Below are positions 21,178 through 33,312 of a DNA stretch of 64,000 nucleotides, one piece after another. Source of the stretch: Litorilituus sp. (GTDB lineage: Bacteria > Pseudomonadota > Gammaproteobacteria > Enterobacterales > Alteromonadaceae); contig JASMAS010000003.1 of NCBI GenBank assembly GCA_030754235.1, positions 1 to 64,000 of the forward strand. Direction: 5' to 3'. How positions within the stretch are numbered: the stretch's first letter is position 1; the number at the start of each line of letters is the position of its first letter. The translations under genes were made by a program, and so were the position numbers. The notes beneath the pieces were generated by a model. That model saw nothing but the letters and a program-made list of their open reading frames with translations. It did no database searches and was not told where the DNA came from.

Positions 21178-23856
21178 ATGGAGTTACTTCGACGCTTTAG
21201 GTTTGCAGCTTTTTTATTGATTGTTTCAACATTAATAGCCTGCGGTGATGGTGATGGAGGTCTTACTAGAGATGAGAGTGGAATTGATCATACTTCTAAA
21301 CCTTTGGTTATATCGTTGGCACTTTCCAATCAAAAGGTTACTGGAAAAGAACCTGTTACCGTCACTGCTACCTTAACTCAAGGGGGAGTAGTTGTTCCTA
21401 ATACAACGGTAATTTTCACTCTTGATACTGTTGAAAACGGTATCGGTGCTTTTTCTCCTAGTTCAGGGACCGCTTCAACAAATAATGCCGGTCGTGCAGA
21501 AATAACTCTAACCGCAGGTAATGTTCGTGGTGCAGGGGATATCATTGCATCAGTGTCATCAGGAGAATCGTCTACAATAGGTTTTAGTACTCAAGGTGAT
21601 GATATCGGTGTTGTAGGTGATATCAATATTTCAGTTTCATTAGTCGATAGTAACGGGAATGCAACAGACACTATAACCTCCTCTAAGCCGGGTAAAGTCA
21701 TGGCACAGGTTAACGGTATCAGCACACCACTTATTGTCAATTTTGTTTCTACGGTCGGTGAAATTCCGATTGCTACGGCGATTACCAATAGTCATAATCA
21801 GGCCTCCGTTGATATTTTAGCTGGCGGAAAATTAGGCGCGGGCTCTGTTACTGCTTCAATTACAAGCGGTGAAGCAGGGCAAACATTACTCGTGGTTGGT
21901 TCTTCAACCGTTGTAATGGGCAGTGGTGATCCATTTGTTGAAGGTGAAGCACAAATTAGCCTAGCGCAGATATCTGCTGGTGGCACAACGGTTGTCAGCG
22001 TGAATATTATTGATGATCAAGGTACGCTATTTACTGAACCTGTTGATGTTAATTTTTCTTCAAGCTGCTCTAGCTTAAGTAATTCTAGTGCCGAATTAAG
22101 TTCACCAATTACTACCTCAAATGGTATGGCAACCAGTACCTATCTTGCAAAAGGTTGTGTTGGCGATGATCCTATTAATGTTACTGCTAATGCTGGTGGT
22201 ATTAACTTATCAGCTACAACATCAGTCAATATTTTACCTGCTGAGGTAGGGAGTATTGAATTTGTTTCTTCTGAGCCTGAAAATATTTCAATATTGGGTG
22301 CTGGTGCATTGGGAGGAGCAGAGAGTGCAGTAGTGAAGTTTAGAGTGCTAGACACCAACGCTAACCCAGTAAATAATCAAGTGGTGAACTTTTCGTTAAA
22401 TACCGATGTTGGTGGTATTCAGTTAATCCCTGATCGTGCCAGTACAAATAATGAAGGTATTGTGCAAACCGTAATTAATTCAGGTACTGTTGCGACCAGT
22501 GTAAGAGTACAAGCGACTATTGATAATAGTGTTCCTGCCATCTCATCGCAATCAAGTGTCTTGGTGATTTCAACCGGTATACCTGATCAAGACAGTTTTA
22601 GCTTATCAGCAAGTATATTAAACCCAGAGGGCTGGGATATTGATGGGACAACCGTAAAAGTGACCGCACGTTTAGCTGATGCATACAATAACCCTGTGCC
22701 AGACGGTACCGCAGTTAGCTTTACGAGCGAAGGTGGCTCGATTGAACCTTCATGTCTAACGCAAGGAGGTGTCTGTACGGTTACTTGGACAAGCCAGTTT
22801 CCCAGGCCAGAAGGTCATGTGCTTCAACATAACGCGAGTGATGAATATCACTACGTAGCAAATCAACCGGATATTGTACATGTTCCAGAAAAGGTTAATT
22901 TTTTAGGTCAAAAGTATGGTGGCAGAGCCACCGTTATTGCAACAGCTATCGGTGAAGAATCTTTCCCAGACTTAAATGGTAATGGTCGTTTTGATGCTAG
23001 TGAAGTGAGTGCATTTGCAAATACAGATGTGAGTGGTCGTCCTTATGATATGAAGGAATCTTTTGCTGACTATAATGAAGATGGTTTTTACAACCCTGGT
23101 GAAACTGATGTTGCTGAAGAAGTAGGCGGAGAGCTAGAAGAGTTTTTAGATTTTAATAATGATGGTTTGTTTACCACCAATGACGGCAAATATAATGGTG
23201 TACTTTGCTCTGTGTCAGCACACGATGGGTGTTCGAATAACAAGTCACTTAATGTTAGAGGTCAGTTAATCTTAGTGATGTCAGGCTCTAGTGCGAATGT
23301 TTGTGTCTCTTCAACCTATGATCATGTAGGTTCTGATGTAAGTTTTATTCGTGTAGATCAAGGCATACTTGATAGTAAGCTAACATTAACTCTACCAGTA
23401 GCTTCAACAGAAATAATACCAACCAATGATGCCCTAATGATAGCCCGCAACAACACGCTTTGTGACGCGAAGGTGCTAAGAGTATCCTATGATCATGATC
23501 ATGATAATGACCCGCTAACACCAGAGATATCTACAACGGCAGATGTCATTAATAACAGTATTGACAATGCGCTTTATATTAAAGGAGAAAACTCAACATC
23601 CACCACAATTGTTGTGTCTGATCTACATAATCAACCAATGCCAGCGGGAACTGTTGTTAAATTTATTGCGACTGCTGGTTCGGTAGTTGGCCCAAGTAGT
23701 TTTACTTGGCCAAGTGAAAACCATAATGGTGGTACTGCTTTTGGTGTCACAGTTAAAGGTGAAAAAGAACCCAAAAATGGCAATTTATTGGTTGAGGTAA
23801 CAACACCAAATGAGTTGACTACATTATATAGTAATATCGCTATTTTTATTCAATAG
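21178..23856 (+). CDS. Large lipoprotein with Big-1/invasin-like Ig domains and EF-hand-like Ca2+ loops
   Basis: Lipobox STLIAC; repeated Big-1-like segments (VTVTATLTQGGVVVPNTTVIFTL, NNAGRAEITLTAG); three acidic loops DLNGNGRFDASE, DYNEDGFYNPGE, DFNNDGLFTTNDG. Confidence 0.8.
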   Translation: MELLRRFRFAAFLLIVSTLIACGDGDGGLTRDESGIDHTSKPLVISLALSNQKVTGKEPVTVTATLTQGGVVVPNTTVIFTLDTVENGIGAFSPSSGTASTNNAGRAEITLTAGNVRGAGDIIASVSSGESSTIGFSTQGDDIGVVGDINISVSLVDSNGNATDTITSSKPGKVMAQVNGISTPLIVNFVSTVGEIPIATAITNSHNQASVDILAGGKLGAGSVTASITSGEAGQTLLVVGSSTVVMGSGDPFVEGEAQISLAQISAGGTTVVSVNIIDDQGTLFTEPVDVNFSSSCSSLSNSSAELSSPITTSNGMATSTYLAKGCVGDDPINVTANAGGINLSATTSVNILPAEVGSIEFVSSEPENISILGAGALGGAESAVVKFRVLDTNANPVNNQVVNFSLNTDVGGIQLIPDRASTNNEGIVQTVINSGTVATSVRVQATIDNSVPAISSQSSVLVISTGIPDQDSFSLSASILNPEGWDIDGTTVKVTARLADAYNNPVPDGTAVSFTSEGGSIEPSCLTQGGVCTVTWTSQFPRPEGHVLQHNASDEYHYVANQPDIVHVPEKVNFLGQKYGGRATVIATAIGEESFPDLNGNGRFDASEVSAFANTDVSGRPYDMKESFADYNEDGFYNPGETDVAEEVGGELEEFLDFNNDGLFTTNDGKYNGVLCSVSAHDGCSNNKSLNVRGQLILVMSGSSANVCVSSTYDHVGSDVSFIRVDQGILDSKLTLTLPVASTEIIPTNDALMIARNNTLCDAKVLRVSYDHDHDNDPLTPEISTTADVINNSIDNALYIKGENSTSTTIVVSDLHNQPMPAGTVVKFIATAGSVVGPSSFTWPSENHNGGTAFGVTVKGEKEPKNGNLLVEVTTPNELTTLYSNIAIFIQ

Positions 23857-24136
23857 CGATAATGGCTAAAAAAACACTTAGCTTAGTTTAAAATAAGAGG
23901 CTTGTTACTACGTCTTTAGATCTTAATTTATTTTAAACTTTTTCTTTTTTGACATTAACTGGGAGTCCATATAAGACCCTAGTTATCAGTTGCTAACAAA
24001 AACCAAAGGGCTACTTAAAAGGCTTAAATGCCTCGTCATAGAGGTTGACAAGGAAATAACCCTTCTCTTCAATCCATGCCTAGACTTTGAGCCTTTTAAT
24101 TCTCGTTAAGTGAACAATGAATTAATACACTAGGTA

Positions 24137-25243
24137 TTACTTGCTGATTTCACCAATCAGAAATGCTGATATTTCACCTGCGACCTTTAGCGTGTTATCT
24201 CGACTAATTTTACCTTGCCCTGAACTATCGGTGAAAGGTGCTATTTCCATCATATCCCCACCAGTTATAGGGTATTTCGCTGCAATAGCCTGCAATATTT
24301 GTATTGCTTGTGCGGGCATTAAACCGTCTGGTTCAGGCGTGCCTGTAGCGCTTGCATAGCTGTCGTCTATGGCATCAATATCAAAGCTAACATAAAGTTC
24401 ATCAATATTTTGTTGCGCTAATTGCGATAAAATATTTTCAATCACTTTTTCTACACCAAGCTCTTTAACTTCACTAGCCCAATGTTGCTTAACACCAAAG
24501 GTATTTTCCCAGTGTGATTTAGGTTTACCACTTGAGCGAATACCAATTTGAATTAAGTGCTCAGGTGCAGGAAGATCCTCTAAAATGTGTGTACACCAGG
24601 AGCCAAAACACAAGTCAATACCTAAACGCTCAATTAATAAGTCAGTGTGAGCATCAAAATGAATAATACCTGTGCGTTTGCCTTGCTTTTTCTTAGCTTG
24701 TAAATAGGCTTTGGTGAGTGGATAACTAACGCTATGATCGCCACCTAAGCCAAAAACGCCTTTGTTAGGAAATTCAGCATAAAAGTCATGTAAAACATCT
24801 TCTGTAATACTTAATGGGCTAACACAATATTCACTTTTATCATTTTGATATAGTGCCTTGCGACAATTGGCAAGTGTTGCATTATTTAAATATTTATCAC
24901 TCAGTAAATGAGGGATTACCCGAATATCACCTAAATCAAAAGCATTTAAATGAGCATAATTTTCAAGTAAGGTTGAGCGTAAAAATAACGGTCCCCAATT
25001 GGCTCCACGTAAAATTCCGCCACCACAATCAGAAGCTATACCTAAAATGATGGCGTTAGCGCTTTCTGGCAGCTTATTTAAGGTGTCTTTCCATAAATTA
25101 TCGATGTTGGTAGCTTGACCAAAAAGTACTTGATGAAGTTGCTCTTTACGCTCTTTAGCGGTGTTTACAGTAAATACTCCATTGCCTGGCGGGCATAAAC
25201 ATTGTTCAAGCTTGTTTTTTAACAGAGTTGAAAGTGTTGTCAT
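24137..25243 (-). CDS. Arginase/agmatinase/formimidoylglutamase-family hydrolase
   Basis: GLGGDHSVSYPL, IIHFDAHTDLL, and VSFDIDAIDDSYASATGTPEPDGL metal-binding motifs. Confidence 0.88.
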   Translation of the reverse strand: MTTLSTLLKNKLEQCLCPPGNGVFTVNTAKERKEQLHQVLFGQATNIDNLWKDTLNKLPESANAIILGIASDCGGGILRGANWGPLFLRSTLLENYAHLNAFDLGDIRVIPHLLSDKYLNNATLANCRKALYQNDKSEYCVSPLSITEDVLHDFYAEFPNKGVFGLGGDHSVSYPLTKAYLQAKKKQGKRTGIIHFDAHTDLLIERLGIDLCFGSWCTHILEDLPAPEHLIQIGIRSSGKPKSHWENTFGVKQHWASEVKELGVEKVIENILSQLAQQNIDELYVSFDIDAIDDSYASATGTPEPDGLMPAQAIQILQAIAAKYPITGGDMMEIAPFTDSSGQGKISRDNTLKVAGEISAFLIGEISK

Positions 25244-25625
25244 TGGTCATCTCACTATGGTTGTAAAAGGGTTATTTGGACACAATATGCAAGTTATCGT
25301 TAACATTAATGATATTTTAATGAAAAAAAAACTTTATCTTTTTTGGCAAAGTCGATTATGATTGCGCTGAAAATAGGCTAAAAATAACTTTAAGCCATTA
25401 TAGCGAAATTTGACAAGTCGATGAATAGGTAAAAAATAATTACTTGTCAGCTTGAATAAATATAGATATACCTATAAATAGTTATGCAATAGTTTTATTT
25501 AAAAAAACTATTTTTTAGCGTTATGTGAAAGTCAATAAAGAGCATGCTCGCACTTTTTAGCTAAACATGACGAATGAATAAAAAGACAAAAATAAATTTG
25601 TCTTCTCGTAGGATTAAAAATTTTT

Positions 25626-28289
25626 ATGGCAAAATCACTGGTTATTGTCGAGTCGCCAGCCAAAGCGAAAACAATTAATAAATATTTAGGTAAAGACTTT
25701 ATTGTAAAGTCGAGTGTTGGTCATGTTCGCGATTTACCGCATAGCAGTACAGGAAAAAAAGTAGCAGCTAAGTCTCCGGCCGAAGTACGTAAAATGACGC
25801 CAGAGGCTAAAGCCAAGTATAAAGCAAAGCGTGATAAACAAGCTTTAGTGAACCGTATGGGGGTTGACCCCGATAAGAATTGGGCTGCTAATTATCAAAT
25901 TCTTCCGGGTAAAGAAAAAGTTGTCACCGAATTAAAGAAGTTAGCGGATAAAGCCGACACGGTTTATCTCGCAACCGATTTGGATCGCGAGGGAGAGGCG
26001 ATTGCTTGGCATTTAAAAGAAATTATTGGTGGTGAAGATGAGAAGTTTCGCCGTGTCGTTTTCAATGAGATAACAGAAAGCTCTATTCAGCAAGCATTTT
26101 CAACACCAGGTGAGTTAAGTATGCCCGGTGTTAATGCTCAGCAGGCGCGTCGATTTTTAGATCGTGTTGTTGGTTTTATGGTCAGTCCGCTGTTGTGGAA
26201 AAAAGTAGCACGCGGCTTATCGGCTGGTCGTGTTCAATCTGTCGCGGTTAAACTTGTCGTTGAAAAAGAGCGCGAAATAAAGGCGTTTGAGCCAAAAGAG
26301 TTCTGGGAAATAGCGGCGCAAACACATAGCAGCTCTCATCAATCACTTGCCCTTGATGTAACCCATGAAGATAAGCAAACATTTAAGCCAAATAATAAGG
26401 CCGATGCAGATAAAGCGTTAGAGATACTCAAAGCGGCAGATTATATTGTTAGTCAGCGTGCTGATAGACCGTCAAAAAGTACCCCTTCAGCACCATTTAT
26501 CACTTCAACTTTACAACAAGCAGCAAGTACTAAATTAGGCTATGGCGTTAAACGCACCATGGGTTTAGCCCAGCGCTTATATGAAGCGGGGCATATTACT
26601 TATATGCGTACAGACTCAACTAATTTAAGTCAAGATGCCGTTGAAATGTGCCGTAGTTTTATTCGTAAAAACTTTGGTGATAATTACTTACCTGAAAAAG
26701 CAAAAGTGTATGGTTCAAAAGCGGGGGCTCAAGAGGCGCATGAGGCGATTAGACCTTCTAACGTAAAACTTGAAGCTGCACTGCTTGAAGGCGTCGAAGC
26801 CGATGCCAAAAAATTATATGAATTAATCTGGCGCCAATTTGTTGCTTGTCAAATGACTGCTGCTCGCTATACCGTGAGTACACTCACCATCAGTGCAGCC
26901 AATTATGATTTAAAAGCAAAAGGCCGGGTAATGCAGTTTGATGGTTGGACTAAGGTTCATCCGCAACTTGCTAAAGGTGATGATAGACATCTACCCGATT
27001 TATCTGTTGGTGAAGTACTTACTTTAGATGATTTAGAAGCAAGTCAGCACTTTACTAAGCCACCGGCTCGTTTTGGTGAAGCTTCACTGGTTAAAGAGCT
27101 AGAAAAACGTTCTATTGGTCGCCCATCAACTTATGCTTCTATTATTTCTACCATTCAAGACAGAGGTTATGTACGTTTAGATAAAAAACGTTTTTATGCG
27201 GAAAAAATGGGAGAAATCGTTACCGATAGCCTATCTATAAGTTTCGAAAAATTAATGAGTTATGATTTTACTGCTAATATGGAGCAAGAGCTTGATGCCA
27301 TCGCTATTGGTGACTTGGACTGGAAAACTGTTTTAGATGAGTTCTATCAAAGTTTTAGCAAGCGGTTAGCACTTGCTAATCAAGAGGCACCTGATGGTGG
27401 TATGCCCAATAATGACCCTGTGCTAACAGCGATTGATTGTCCTACTTGTAATCGTAAAATGGGTATCAGAACAGCGTCTACCGGCGTGTTTTTAGGCTGC
27501 TCTGGTTATGCTTTGCCTCCTAAAGAGCGATGTACTACAACAATGAACTTAACGCCAGGTGAAGAAGCGGTCAGTGTACTGGCTGAAGATCAAGAAACCG
27601 AAGCGCTTCGTGCTATGCATCGTTGTCAACAATGTAATACTGCAATGGATAGCTATCTTATTGATGAAACTCGCAAGCTTCATGTTTGTGGTAACAACCC
27701 CGTTTGTGATGGTATAGAAGTAGAGCAGGGTACATTTAAAATTAAAGGTTATGACGGCCCTGTTTTAGAGTGTGATCGCTGTCAATCTGATATGGAATTA
27801 AAGTCAGGTCGTTTTGGTAAGTACTTTGATTGCACAAAAGAAGAATGTAAAAACACTCGTAAATTGCTTGCCAATGGTGAAGCTGCTCCACCTAAAGAAG
27901 ATCCTGTTCAATTACCTGAGCTTGAATGTGAAAAATCAGAGGCACATTTTGTGTTGCGTGATGGAGCCGCTGGCATCTTTTTAGCGGCCAGTACTTTTCC
28001 ACGATCTCGTGAAACACGCGCTCCAAAAGTCGCTGAGCTAAAGCGTTTTAGAGATAGAATCTCGTCTAAGTTTTATTACTTAGCTGATGCACCAGAGCAA
28101 GATCATAAAGGTAATATGGCTGTTATTCGCTATAGTCGAAAAACCAAAGAGCAATATGTGATGAGTGAAGTTGATGGTAAAGCCACCGGATGGACAGCAA
28201 AATATATCGAAGGCAATTGGGTGGAAGATATTCCTAAAAAGAAAGTAGCGAAGAAAAAGGCAGTGAAAAAAACTGCAGCGAAAAAATAA
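25626..28289 (+). CDS. topA: DNA topoisomerase I
   Basis: [49 protein letters not shown] catalytic Tyr; C-terminal zinc-finger cysteines. Confidence 0.98.
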   Translation: MAKSLVIVESPAKAKTINKYLGKDFIVKSSVGHVRDLPHSSTGKKVAAKSPAEVRKMTPEAKAKYKAKRDKQALVNRMGVDPDKNWAANYQILPGKEKVVTELKKLADKADTVYLATDLDREGEAIAWHLKEIIGGEDEKFRRVVFNEITESSIQQAFSTPGELSMPGVNAQQARRFLDRVVGFMVSPLLWKKVARGLSAGRVQSVAVKLVVEKEREIKAFEPKEFWEIAAQTHSSSHQSLALDVTHEDKQTFKPNNKADADKALEILKAADYIVSQRADRPSKSTPSAPFITSTLQQAASTKLGYGVKRTMGLAQRLYEAGHITYMRTDSTNLSQDAVEMCRSFIRKNFGDNYLPEKAKVYGSKAGAQEAHEAIRPSNVKLEAALLEGVEADAKKLYELIWRQFVACQMTAARYTVSTLTISAANYDLKAKGRVMQFDGWTKVHPQLAKGDDRHLPDLSVGEVLTLDDLEASQHFTKPPARFGEASLVKELEKRSIGRPSTYASIISTIQDRGYVRLDKKRFYAEKMGEIVTDSLSISFEKLMSYDFTANMEQELDAIAIGDLDWKTVLDEFYQSFSKRLALANQEAPDGGMPNNDPVLTAIDCPTCNRKMGIRTASTGVFLGCSGYALPPKERCTTTMNLTPGEEAVSVLAEDQETEALRAMHRCQQCNTAMDSYLIDETRKLHVCGNNPVCDGIEVEQGTFKIKGYDGPVLECDRCQSDMELKSGRFGKYFDCTKEECKNTRKLLANGEAAPPKEDPVQLPELECEKSEAHFVLRDGAAGIFLAASTFPRSRETRAPKVAELKRFRDRISSKFYYLADAPEQDHKGNMAVIRYSRKTKEQYVMSEVDGKATGWTAKYIEGNWVEDIPKKKVAKKKAVKKTAAKK

Positions 28290-28319
28290 ACGATACGCAT
28301 CTCATTACCCATAAACACA

Positions 28320-28360
28320 GCCGATAAAACCGACTTCAATGTAGCTTTTATCGGTTTTTT
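28320..28360 (+). terminator. Rho-independent terminator downstream of topA
   Basis: gccgataaaaccgacttcaatgtagcttttatcggtttttt. Confidence 0.8.
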
Positions 28361-28370
28361 GTTAGTTGTA

Positions 28371-28742
28371 CTAGTCGAGCCCTTCGAGCTCATCTATAAC
28401 TCTTCTCGCTTGAGCTATAGTGCAATCGCTTTTTGCCATTAACGAGTTAACGGTTACCTCTTCAAGTTTCGTGGCGAGACTGAAAAGTTCCACATGACTT
28501 AAATGTCGATACTCTTTATTAAGCTTAATAGCTAACCATGCCCAACTAGGCTCATTAGACTGTTCTATATGGTTAATAATTGCGTGGATTTGCTCAAAAT
28601 TGGCTTTGAGTTGCCAGTTTCTAGATCGTCCGATGCGTTGTAAATCACAACCTTGTTGTCTTATTAATGTTTTTAACGCATATGCCTTCATTGATTTTCT
28701 TAAAAAAGAAGGCAATGTAATGATATTAACTTTGTTTAACAT
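28371..28742 (-). CDS. Small hypothetical protein resembling the 'ribosome recycling factor family' annotation group
   Basis: Intact ORF; ITLPSFLRK..., CDLQRIGRSRNWQL and SDCTIAQARRVIDELE segments recalled from that uncharacterised family. Confidence 0.5.
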   Translation of the reverse strand: MLNKVNIITLPSFLRKSMKAYALKTLIRQQGCDLQRIGRSRNWQLKANFEQIHAIINHIEQSNEPSWAWLAIKLNKEYRHLSHVELFSLATKLEEVTVNSLMAKSDCTIAQARRVIDELEGLD

Positions 28743-28771
28743 ACTGACGAGGGGAAGAGAGTTTTAAAAAA

Positions 28772-28798
28772 ATAAAAAGCCAGCAAAATGCTGGCTTA
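28772..28798 (-). terminator. Terminator downstream of the 28825-29592 gene
   Basis: Reverse strand aagccagcattttgctggctttttatttttt. Confidence 0.8.
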
Positions 28799-28824
28799 AA
28801 ATTACTTGGTTCCATTTTAATGGT

Positions 28825-29592
28825 TTACCACTTTTTCTTAGGTTGAAATAACATATCCAATTCATCTTCTTCGTTTTTAGCTTTTTTGGCGGCATCTTGT
28901 GCATTAGTATTCTTTAATGCATCAGCAATAATTTTAAGTTGTTCGACAATTTCTTCTTGTTTTTTAGCTACGTATTCAGTTTTTAGCGGGTGATGAGTTA
29001 ACGTATTCTGTGCTTTTTCAAAATATTGTCTAGCAGAGCCAAGCATATCTTTACTTTGTGCTTGGTTACCCCTTTTTAGTAAGCTTTCAACATTAATTTT
29101 TAGTTGCATAGCATCAAGGCGTTGATCTTCAGCCGTGAACGTTTGTGCATCTAGGATGCCTTTACTTTGTTCAGATTTAAGTGTCATTCTTAATTTTTTA
29201 ATACATTGTAATATGGTTAAGATTTGTTTGTCATTATCAGGCAGCCTAAAAGAGTCTTCACTTGCTTGACTTGAACTTAAGTTATCGGCTGTTTCTAAAC
29301 GAAATCTTAATTCTTCAATTCTATCCTGAATGCCTTTGCCTTCGGGCATGATATCTTGCATAGCCTTAACGGCATTTAAGCTTCTGCGGTTTAATATTTT
29401 GACTAAATTAGGGCTAGACGGTAAGTGAGATAAATTTAGAATTAATTCTTCGCTCTCATCAATTATAGCTTTTTGTTTTGCTATCTTAATGCGTTTTTCT
29501 GCTTCTTTTTTTTCTTTATGTTGTTGTATTGCACTAATAATAACAACAAATATAATCAAGGCGAGGATCAGGCCTACGATAATTGCAACCAT
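28825..29592 (-). CDS. Membrane-anchored coiled-coil hypothetical protein
   Basis: N-terminal TM helix VAIIVGLILALIIFVVIISAI followed by a charged helical region; no known domain recognised. Confidence 0.7.
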   Translation of the reverse strand: MVAIIVGLILALIIFVVIISAIQQHKEKKEAEKRIKIAKQKAIIDESEELILNLSHLPSSPNLVKILNRRSLNAVKAMQDIMPEGKGIQDRIEELRFRLETADNLSSSQASEDSFRLPDNDKQILTILQCIKKLRMTLKSEQSKGILDAQTFTAEDQRLDAMQLKINVESLLKRGNQAQSKDMLGSARQYFEKAQNTLTHHPLKTEYVAKKQEEIVEQLKIIADALKNTNAQDAAKKAKNEEDELDMLFQPKKKW

Positions 29593-30143
29593 AATAAAGC
29601 TCTTATTTGTATATTGTGAAAATTCACTGGATAATTAGCAGTCTACAAAAAATGTCCTCTTTAGCAAAGCATAAGTTAACTTTAATAGGTAATTATTTTA
29701 TTTGTACAACAAAGAAAGTTTACACTTTGAGCGATAACGGGATCTAATCGTCTTCTTTCACGCTATGTTGCTTTGCCATTTTTGCTCTATTTTTGTCAAA
29801 TAGTGTTTTGATTTGAGAGTTTTATACAGCTCGTTAAGTTAAAAATCAACGTTACAGAGGTAAAACATACCAGAGACTAGAACGTTTTTATCATAAAAAA
29901 TTCTAGTGTCTGTTGAGCTGTCGAAACTGCTTTTATCTCGAACAAAATCTAACCCTGAAAGATCAACATCCCCTAGTTATTTTCGTTATATGCCACATGC
30001 TGATGGATTAGTTTAAAAAAGTATTAGCTGCTTTTTAGTGAAAACGGTGAATTTTATTTACAAAAAATGAATTTTAATATGGAATAAATTTTCAATTAAG
30101 TATATCCTTTTGCTATAAGAACATTTCTGATTAAAGTACTTGA

Positions 30144-31127
<984 letters not shown>

Positions 31128-31140
31128 TTTTTTTAGCTGA

Positions 31141-31175
31141 TAAAGCTTTAAGGGAGCCCTTAAAGCTTTATTGTT
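31141..31175. terminator. Bidirectional terminator between cysB and sdaA
   Basis: taaagctttaagggagcccttaaagctttattgtt: 14-bp inverted repeat. Confidence 0.8.
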
Positions 31176-31195
31176 ATTTTAAGTATTTCTAACAA

Positions 31196-32572
31196 TTAAC
31201 ATTCAATTATATTCACCGCCAAGCCGCCTCGTGATGTCTCTTTATATTTAGTTTTCATATCATTACCTGTATCCCACATGGTTTTGATCACTTTATCTAA
31301 AGAAACTTTCTGTGTACCCGTTCCTCTTAGTGCTAATCGTGAAGCATTTATCGCCTTGATAGAGCCCATCGCGTTACGCTCAATGCAAGGCACTTGTACA
31401 AGACCACCTACCGGATCACAGGTTAGCCCTAAATTGTGCTCCATACCTATTTCTGCAGCATTTTCTACTTGTACCGGTGTACCCCCCATAATTTCTGTTA
31501 GTGCCCCGGCTGCCATAGAGCAGGCGACACCAACCTCGCCCTGACAACCAACCTCGGCACCAGAGATAGAAGCATTAGTTTTATATAAAATACCAATCGC
31601 CGCTGCCGTTAGCAAATATCTGATACAGTGATCATCACTAACAGGTTGTACAAATTTATCGTAATAGCACAATACAGCAGGAATAATGCCTGCAGCACCG
31701 TTAGTTGGTGCGGTAACGACTCGGCTACCAGCGGCATTTTCTTCATTAACGGCTAAAGCAAATAAGTTAACCCAGTCCAAAGTATTAAGTGGGTCGCTAG
31801 ACTTTTCTACTTTTAAAGTTCGATGTAAAGCAGGCGCTCTTCGATTTACCTTTAAACCACCAGGTAAAATACCTTCAGTCTTTATTCCTCTTTCCACACT
31901 ACTCTTCATTGCATGCCATATATTAATTAGCTGGGCACGTATAGTTACTTCATCATTTAAACACTTTTCATTATTCATCATGATGGTGCTGATGCTTAAG
32001 CCATTTTCTTGAGCTTGTGCTAGCAGCTCCGCAGCATTGGTAAATTTATGTGGTTTGTCTATGTTGGTATGCAGTGATAATGCATTGTTTTTTTCTTTTT
32101 CAAAGTCACAGTCTTGCACAATAAAGCCACCGCCAATTGAATAATATGTTTGTTCTAAAACAATTTTATTACCTTGATAAGCAAATAAACTCATCGCATT
32201 GGCATGTGCTGGCAGTGTTTTTCTGTGGTGGTAAATAATGGCATCGTCTTTAGGGAAGTCCACACAATGCTTACCATTAAGATAGATTTTTTGTGTTGTG
32301 ATAACTTGCGCTAAAATTGCTTCAATTGAGTCGACAGGAATGGTCTCAGGTGCTTCACCTGAGAAACCTAATATCACCGCTTTACCGGTTCCATGGCCAA
32401 TGCCTGTTTGCCCTAAAGAGCCAAATAACTCACATTTGACTCGGTCTACTTTCGTTAACAGTGTTAAATTGTTTAATTTATCGATAAAGCGTTTAGCTGC
32501 TTTCATTGGCCCTACCGTATGAGAACTTGAAGGGCCTATGCCAATAGAAAACATATCAAATACACTAATCAT
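31196..32572 (-). CDS. sdaA: L-serine ammonia-lyase
   Basis: MISVFDMFSIGIGPSSSHTVGPMKAAKRF; C-terminal Fe-S Cys motifs (GCQGEVGVACSMAAGAL, LGLTCDPVGGLVQVPCIERNAMG). Confidence 0.96.
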   Translation of the reverse strand: MISVFDMFSIGIGPSSSHTVGPMKAAKRFIDKLNNLTLLTKVDRVKCELFGSLGQTGIGHGTGKAVILGFSGEAPETIPVDSIEAILAQVITTQKIYLNGKHCVDFPKDDAIIYHHRKTLPAHANAMSLFAYQGNKIVLEQTYYSIGGGFIVQDCDFEKEKNNALSLHTNIDKPHKFTNAAELLAQAQENGLSISTIMMNNEKCLNDEVTIRAQLINIWHAMKSSVERGIKTEGILPGGLKVNRRAPALHRTLKVEKSSDPLNTLDWVNLFALAVNEENAAGSRVVTAPTNGAAGIIPAVLCYYDKFVQPVSDDHCIRYLLTAAAIGILYKTNASISGAEVGCQGEVGVACSMAAGALTEIMGGTPVQVENAAEIGMEHNLGLTCDPVGGLVQVPCIERNAMGSIKAINASRLALRGTGTQKVSLDKVIKTMWDTGNDMKTKYKETSRGGLAVNIIEC

Positions 32573-32716
32573 GGGTAATTCCGAATATAATTTTGTTAAA
32601 TGTGGTTCGTGCTGGTGTTTGTGTGGGTAATGTTAACTGAAAGTTGTCAGTATTTAAAACAAATATTAGTTTAAATTTAGAGATAATTATATAAAGTAGT
32701 AAAAAATACGGCGAGG

Positions 32717-33295
32717 TTATTTAATGTGTTCGGTTAAATCTTTTAGCATAGCTGCCGTTGCACCCCAAATATTATAGTGCTTGTAGGGGAAAAAATGAAT
32801 ATTGTGTTTGCGACCATTCTTAAAGGCATTAATGCAATGATGGCTATTTGCGTGTAAAAAGTGTTGTAAGGGAACCTGAAATATTTCAGCGACTTCGTTG
32901 TCGTCTTGTTGATATGATGATTGCTTATCTATCATCGCGACAATAGGGGTAACTTGGTAGCCGCTGATTATTTGGTAACTTGGAAGTTGACCAATTACAC
33001 TAACGCTTGTTGGGGATAAGCCAATTTCTTCGCTAGCTTCTCTTAATGCGGTTGCAACTAGGCTTTCATCTTCAGGTTCCGCTTTACCGCCGGGAAAACT
33101 GATTTGAGATGGGTGATGTTTAAGGTGGCTAGAGCGCTTAGTTAATAAAACTTCTAAGCCCGTATCATTATCAGAAGATTCAACCAAACCAATCAGCACA
33201 GCGGCGATTTTCAATGTTGAATTGTGTTGATAGTTATGTGCTGATTTGGCTAATTGTTTTAAATGAAATCGCACTAAAAATTCATGTTTTTTCAT
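32717..33295 (-). CDS. Nudix hydrolase, CoA pyrophosphatase-like
   Basis: Nudix box GGKAEPEDESLVATALREASEEIGL. Confidence 0.9.
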   Translation of the reverse strand: MKKHEFLVRFHLKQLAKSAHNYQHNSTLKIAAVLIGLVESSDNDTGLEVLLTKRSSHLKHHPSQISFPGGKAEPEDESLVATALREASEEIGLSPTSVSVIGQLPSYQIISGYQVTPIVAMIDKQSSYQQDDNEVAEIFQVPLQHFLHANSHHCINAFKNGRKHNIHFFPYKHYNIWGATAAMLKDLTEHIK

Positions 33296-33312
33296 GGAGA
33301 CTCATTGATATG

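Noticed and set aside
24137-25243. Firm assignment as hutG (histidine utilisation)
   Set aside because: Arginase-family motifs are clear, but no other hut genes are nearby; substrate specificity cannot be decided from sequence alone.
31278-32522. Plus-strand ORFs (88, 108 and 74 aa) antisense to sdaA
   Set aside because: Shadow frames of a clear full-length L-serine dehydratase gene.
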